From NCBI GenBank assembly GCA_020431135.1, contig JAGQIT010000512.1:1-6720 (forward strand): a DNA stretch of 6,720 bases, given 5' to 3'. The number at the start of each line of letters is the position of its first letter. Position 1 is the first letter of the stretch. Below are positions 4,998 to 6,720 of this stretch, one piece after another. The notes below the pieces were generated by a model. It did no database searches. It had not been told where the DNA came from and saw nothing but the letters and a program-made list of their open reading frames with translations. Origin of the DNA: Myxococcales bacterium. GTDB taxonomy: Bacteria; Myxococcota_A; Polyangia; Nannocystales; Nannocystaceae. The translations under genes and the position numbers were made by a program.

Positions 4998-6635
4998 ATG
5001 TCGACGCAGCCGACCGCCCCCAGCAAGCACCCCAGCGCCGCGACCGAGGCCGAGGCCGAGGCGAGCGCGCTCGCACTCCCCGTCGACGAGGTGATCCTCC
5101 TCGAGGATCGCGCGCACGTGATCCGCCGCGGCGCCGTCGAGGTCGGCGCCGGGACCTCGCGCTTCGTCGTCGCCGAGGTCTCCCCGGTGCTCAGCGATCG
5201 CACCCTCTGCGCCTCGCTGCGCCGCCGTGACGGCGACGAGGTCAGCGGCGCCCGGGTCCAGGACGTCCGCCTGCGCCGGCGCAAGGTCGAGCGCCTCGAG
5301 GCCCGCCCGGAGGAGTCGCAGCGGATCGCCCGTCAGCGCCTCGAGATCGGCGAGCGGGCGTCGCAGCTGAAGATCCGCTACACCCGCGCCCGCGAGCGCC
5401 TCGACTGGCTCGGCCGCGTCGCCGCGTCGCAGCTCGAGGACGCGGCGACCGACGCCGCCTGGGGCCGCTGCGAGCCCGAGCGCTGGTCGAGCGAGCTCGC
5501 GGAGATCCGCGCCGACGAGGAGGCCGCGCGCCGCGAGCTCCTCGTTCTCGCCGAGGAGCTCGAGGACCTCAAGGAGGAGCTCCAGCGCCTCGGTCGCCTC
5601 GCCGCGGCCAAGGCCGACGTCCGCGAGGAGGTCGTCGCCGAGCTCGTGATCGAGGTCGTCGCCCGCGCCCCGGGCCGCTTCCAGCTCCAAGTCGACTACA
5701 TCGTCCCCGGCGCCTGCTGGCGGCCCTACCACCGCGCCGAGCTCAGCGAGCCGGCGGCGGCGGAGGAGGGCGGGCCGACCCTCGCCTTCGCCTGCGAGGG
5801 CTGCGTCTGGCAGCGCACCGGCGAGGACTGGGAGAACGTCCAGCTCGTCTTCTCGACCGAGCGCCTCTCCCTCGGCAGCGAGCCGCCGACGCTCGACAGC
5901 GACGTCCTCCGGATCACCCGCCGCCGCGAGGTCATCGAGGTCGAGCTCCGCGATCAGGAGATCCAGACCGCCGGCCTCGGGGGCGAGAGCAGGCCCGCGG
6001 CCGAGCTCCCGGGGATCGACGACGGCGGCGAGGCCCTCGAGCTGCGGGCGAGCCGGCGCGTCGACGTCCGCAGCGACGGCCGCCCGCACCGCGCTCCCCT
6101 CTTCGCCTTCACGACCGAGGCGACCCTCGATCGCGTTCTCCTCGCCGAGCTCGACCCAGCGGTGATCCTCAAGAGCACGCAGGTCAACCGGGCGACGCAG
6201 CCGCTCCTCGCCGGCCCCGTCGACCTCGTCCGCGGCGGCGGCTTCGTCGGTCGGACGTCGATCCTCTTCATCGCCCCCGGCGAGCGCTTCGAGCTCGGCT
6301 GGGGCCCCGACGCCGCCCTCCGGGCGCTGCGCGAGGTCGACCTCACCGACGAGGAGAAGAGCATGCTGTCGTCGTGGACCGCGACGATCCACGCCGTCAC
6401 CCTGCGCCTGAGCAACCTCGGCGCCGAGCCGCGGCGGATCAAGGTCTCGGAGCGCGTGCCGATCTCGGAGATCGAGAAGGTGAAGATCGAGCTCGACCGG
6501 CGCAAGACCACAGACGGCGCCGCGCCTGACGACAACGGCGTCATCACCTGGGACGTCGACCTCGGCGCCTTCGAGCGCCGGCGCCTCGAGCTGCGCTACA
6601 CGCTGCGCAAGCACGGCGACGTCAGCGGGATCTAG
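4998..6635 (+). CDS. DUF4139/mucoidy-inhibitor-A-like protein (second paralogue, compact form)
   Basis: 545 residues, a normal length for the family. After a Ser/Ala/Glu-rich arm (1-26), the N-terminal DUF4140-like domain begins at LPVDEVILLEDRAHVIRRGA (from about 27). A long helical coiled coil covers about 98-210 (ELLVLAEELEDLKEELQRLG). DUF4139 starts near 228 with LQVDYIVPGACWRPYHRAEL and continues through WQRTGEDWENVQLVFSTERL, VDVRSDGRPHRAPLFAFTTE, and PLLAGPVDLVRGGGFVGRTS, ending with a RRRLELRYTL strand. These blocks align in order with the upstream gene, so the two are paralogues. Here the linker after the first DUF4139 half is short and contains no Pro/Gly/Met-rich insertion. A CxxC pair (CEGC, residues 266 and 269) is not in the upstream paralogue. 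No signal peptide is visible, so it is probably cytosolic. It is almost certainly co-transcribed with its neighbour (39-bp gap, strong SD). Function is unknown; a complex of the two is plausible but inferred. Confidence 0.88.
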   Translation: MSTQPTAPSKHPSAATEAEAEASALALPVDEVILLEDRAHVIRRGAVEVGAGTSRFVVAEVSPVLSDRTLCASLRRRDGDEVSGARVQDVRLRRRKVERLEARPEESQRIARQRLEIGERASQLKIRYTRARERLDWLGRVAASQLEDAATDAAWGRCEPERWSSELAEIRADEEAARRELLVLAEELEDLKEELQRLGRLAAAKADVREEVVAELVIEVVARAPGRFQLQVDYIVPGACWRPYHRAELSEPAAAEEGGPTLAFACEGCVWQRTGEDWENVQLVFSTERLSLGSEPPTLDSDVLRITRRREVIEVELRDQEIQTAGLGGESRPAAELPGIDDGGEALELRASRRVDVRSDGRPHRAPLFAFTTEATLDRVLLAELDPAVILKSTQVNRATQPLLAGPVDLVRGGGFVGRTSILFIAPGERFELGWGPDAALRALREVDLTDEEKSMLSSWTATIHAVTLRLSNLGAEPRRIKVSERVPISEIEKVKIELDRRKTTDGAAPDDNGVITWDVDLGAFERRRLELRYTLRKHGDVSGI

Positions 6636-6653
6636 CGGCTTCACCTGTCGAAA

Positions 6654-6689
6654 GAGTCAGGCCCCGCGGCGCACCGCGGGGCCTGTCTC
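6654..6689 (+). terminator. Strong hairpin terminator after the DUF4139 pair
   Basis: CAGGCCCCGCGG (6658-6669) pairs perfectly with CCGCGGGGCCTG (6674-6685) around a CGCA loop. After one T-T mismatch the stem extends by GAG/CTC (6654-6656 with 6687-6689). It starts 18 bp after the stop codon. On the plus strand only a short TGTCTCC follows. On the minus strand the flank reads CTCTTTCG, slightly more T-rich, so it may also serve a convergent gene entering from the right. Confidence 0.75.
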
Positions 6690-6720
6690 CGTCGACCGGG
6701 CCCTCGCGCGGCGCTCAGCC

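Noticed and set aside
2439..6644. An open frame of about 1400 codons on the minus strand, opposite both DUF4139 genes
   Set aside because: Long antisense frames are expected opposite genes with strong GC-ending codon bias. The translation is dominated by Leu/Ala/Asp/Arg/Glu mirror repeats without domain signatures, and the plus-strand genes have clear family motifs and ribosome-binding sites.
6715..6717. Possible stop codon (TGA on the minus strand) of a convergent gene at the right edge
   Set aside because: Only 3 bases lie beyond it in the window, so there is no coding sequence to judge.

Overview
This window is very GC-rich, with a strong preference for G or C at third codon positions in its genes. 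Together with its gene content (Coq4-like protein, paired small heat-shock proteins, two long DUF4139/MuiA-type proteins), this suggests the chromosome of a myxobacterium-like or other high-GC Gram-negative soil or aquatic bacterium. The taxon is an inference. Nothing indicates a plasmid, phage, insertion sequence, CRISPR array or RNA gene.

Layout from left to right. Positions 1-309 (+) hold the 3' end of an unrecognised protein. It converges, with a 14-bp gap, on a minus-strand Coq4-family gene (324-1019). A divergent intergenic region (about 1020-1238) probably carries promoters in both directions, including a run of eight G residues. Two genes for small heat-shock proteins (alpha-crystallin/HSP20 family) follow on the plus strand (1239-1685 and 1823-2236), separated by 137 bp with a striking C/A-rich, G-poor block. 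A hairpin lies just after the second one. About 445 bp without a credible gene separates this pair from a second plus-strand pair: two paralogous DUF4139 (mucoidy-inhibitor-A-like) genes at 2682-4958 and 4998-6635. These are almost certainly co-transcribed, because only 39 bp of purine-rich tandem repeat, including the second gene's Shine-Dalgarno site, separates them. A strong GC-rich hairpin at 6654-6689 ends the unit.

How the genes may work together: the two HSP20 proteins are ATP-independent holdases and may co-assemble. The two MuiA-like proteins share a DUF4140-like N-terminus, a central coiled coil and a C-terminal DUF4139 beta-rich domain. Neither has a visible signal peptide, so both appear cytosolic. 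The first carries an insertion of about 200 residues that is low-complexity and likely disordered; the second has only a short linker at that point. The biochemical role of this family is not established. A functional link between the heat-shock pair and the DUF4139 pair is only suggested by proximity and common strand. The most interesting parts of the window are the tandem cytosolic DUF4139 pair and the regulatory-looking intergenic DNA.
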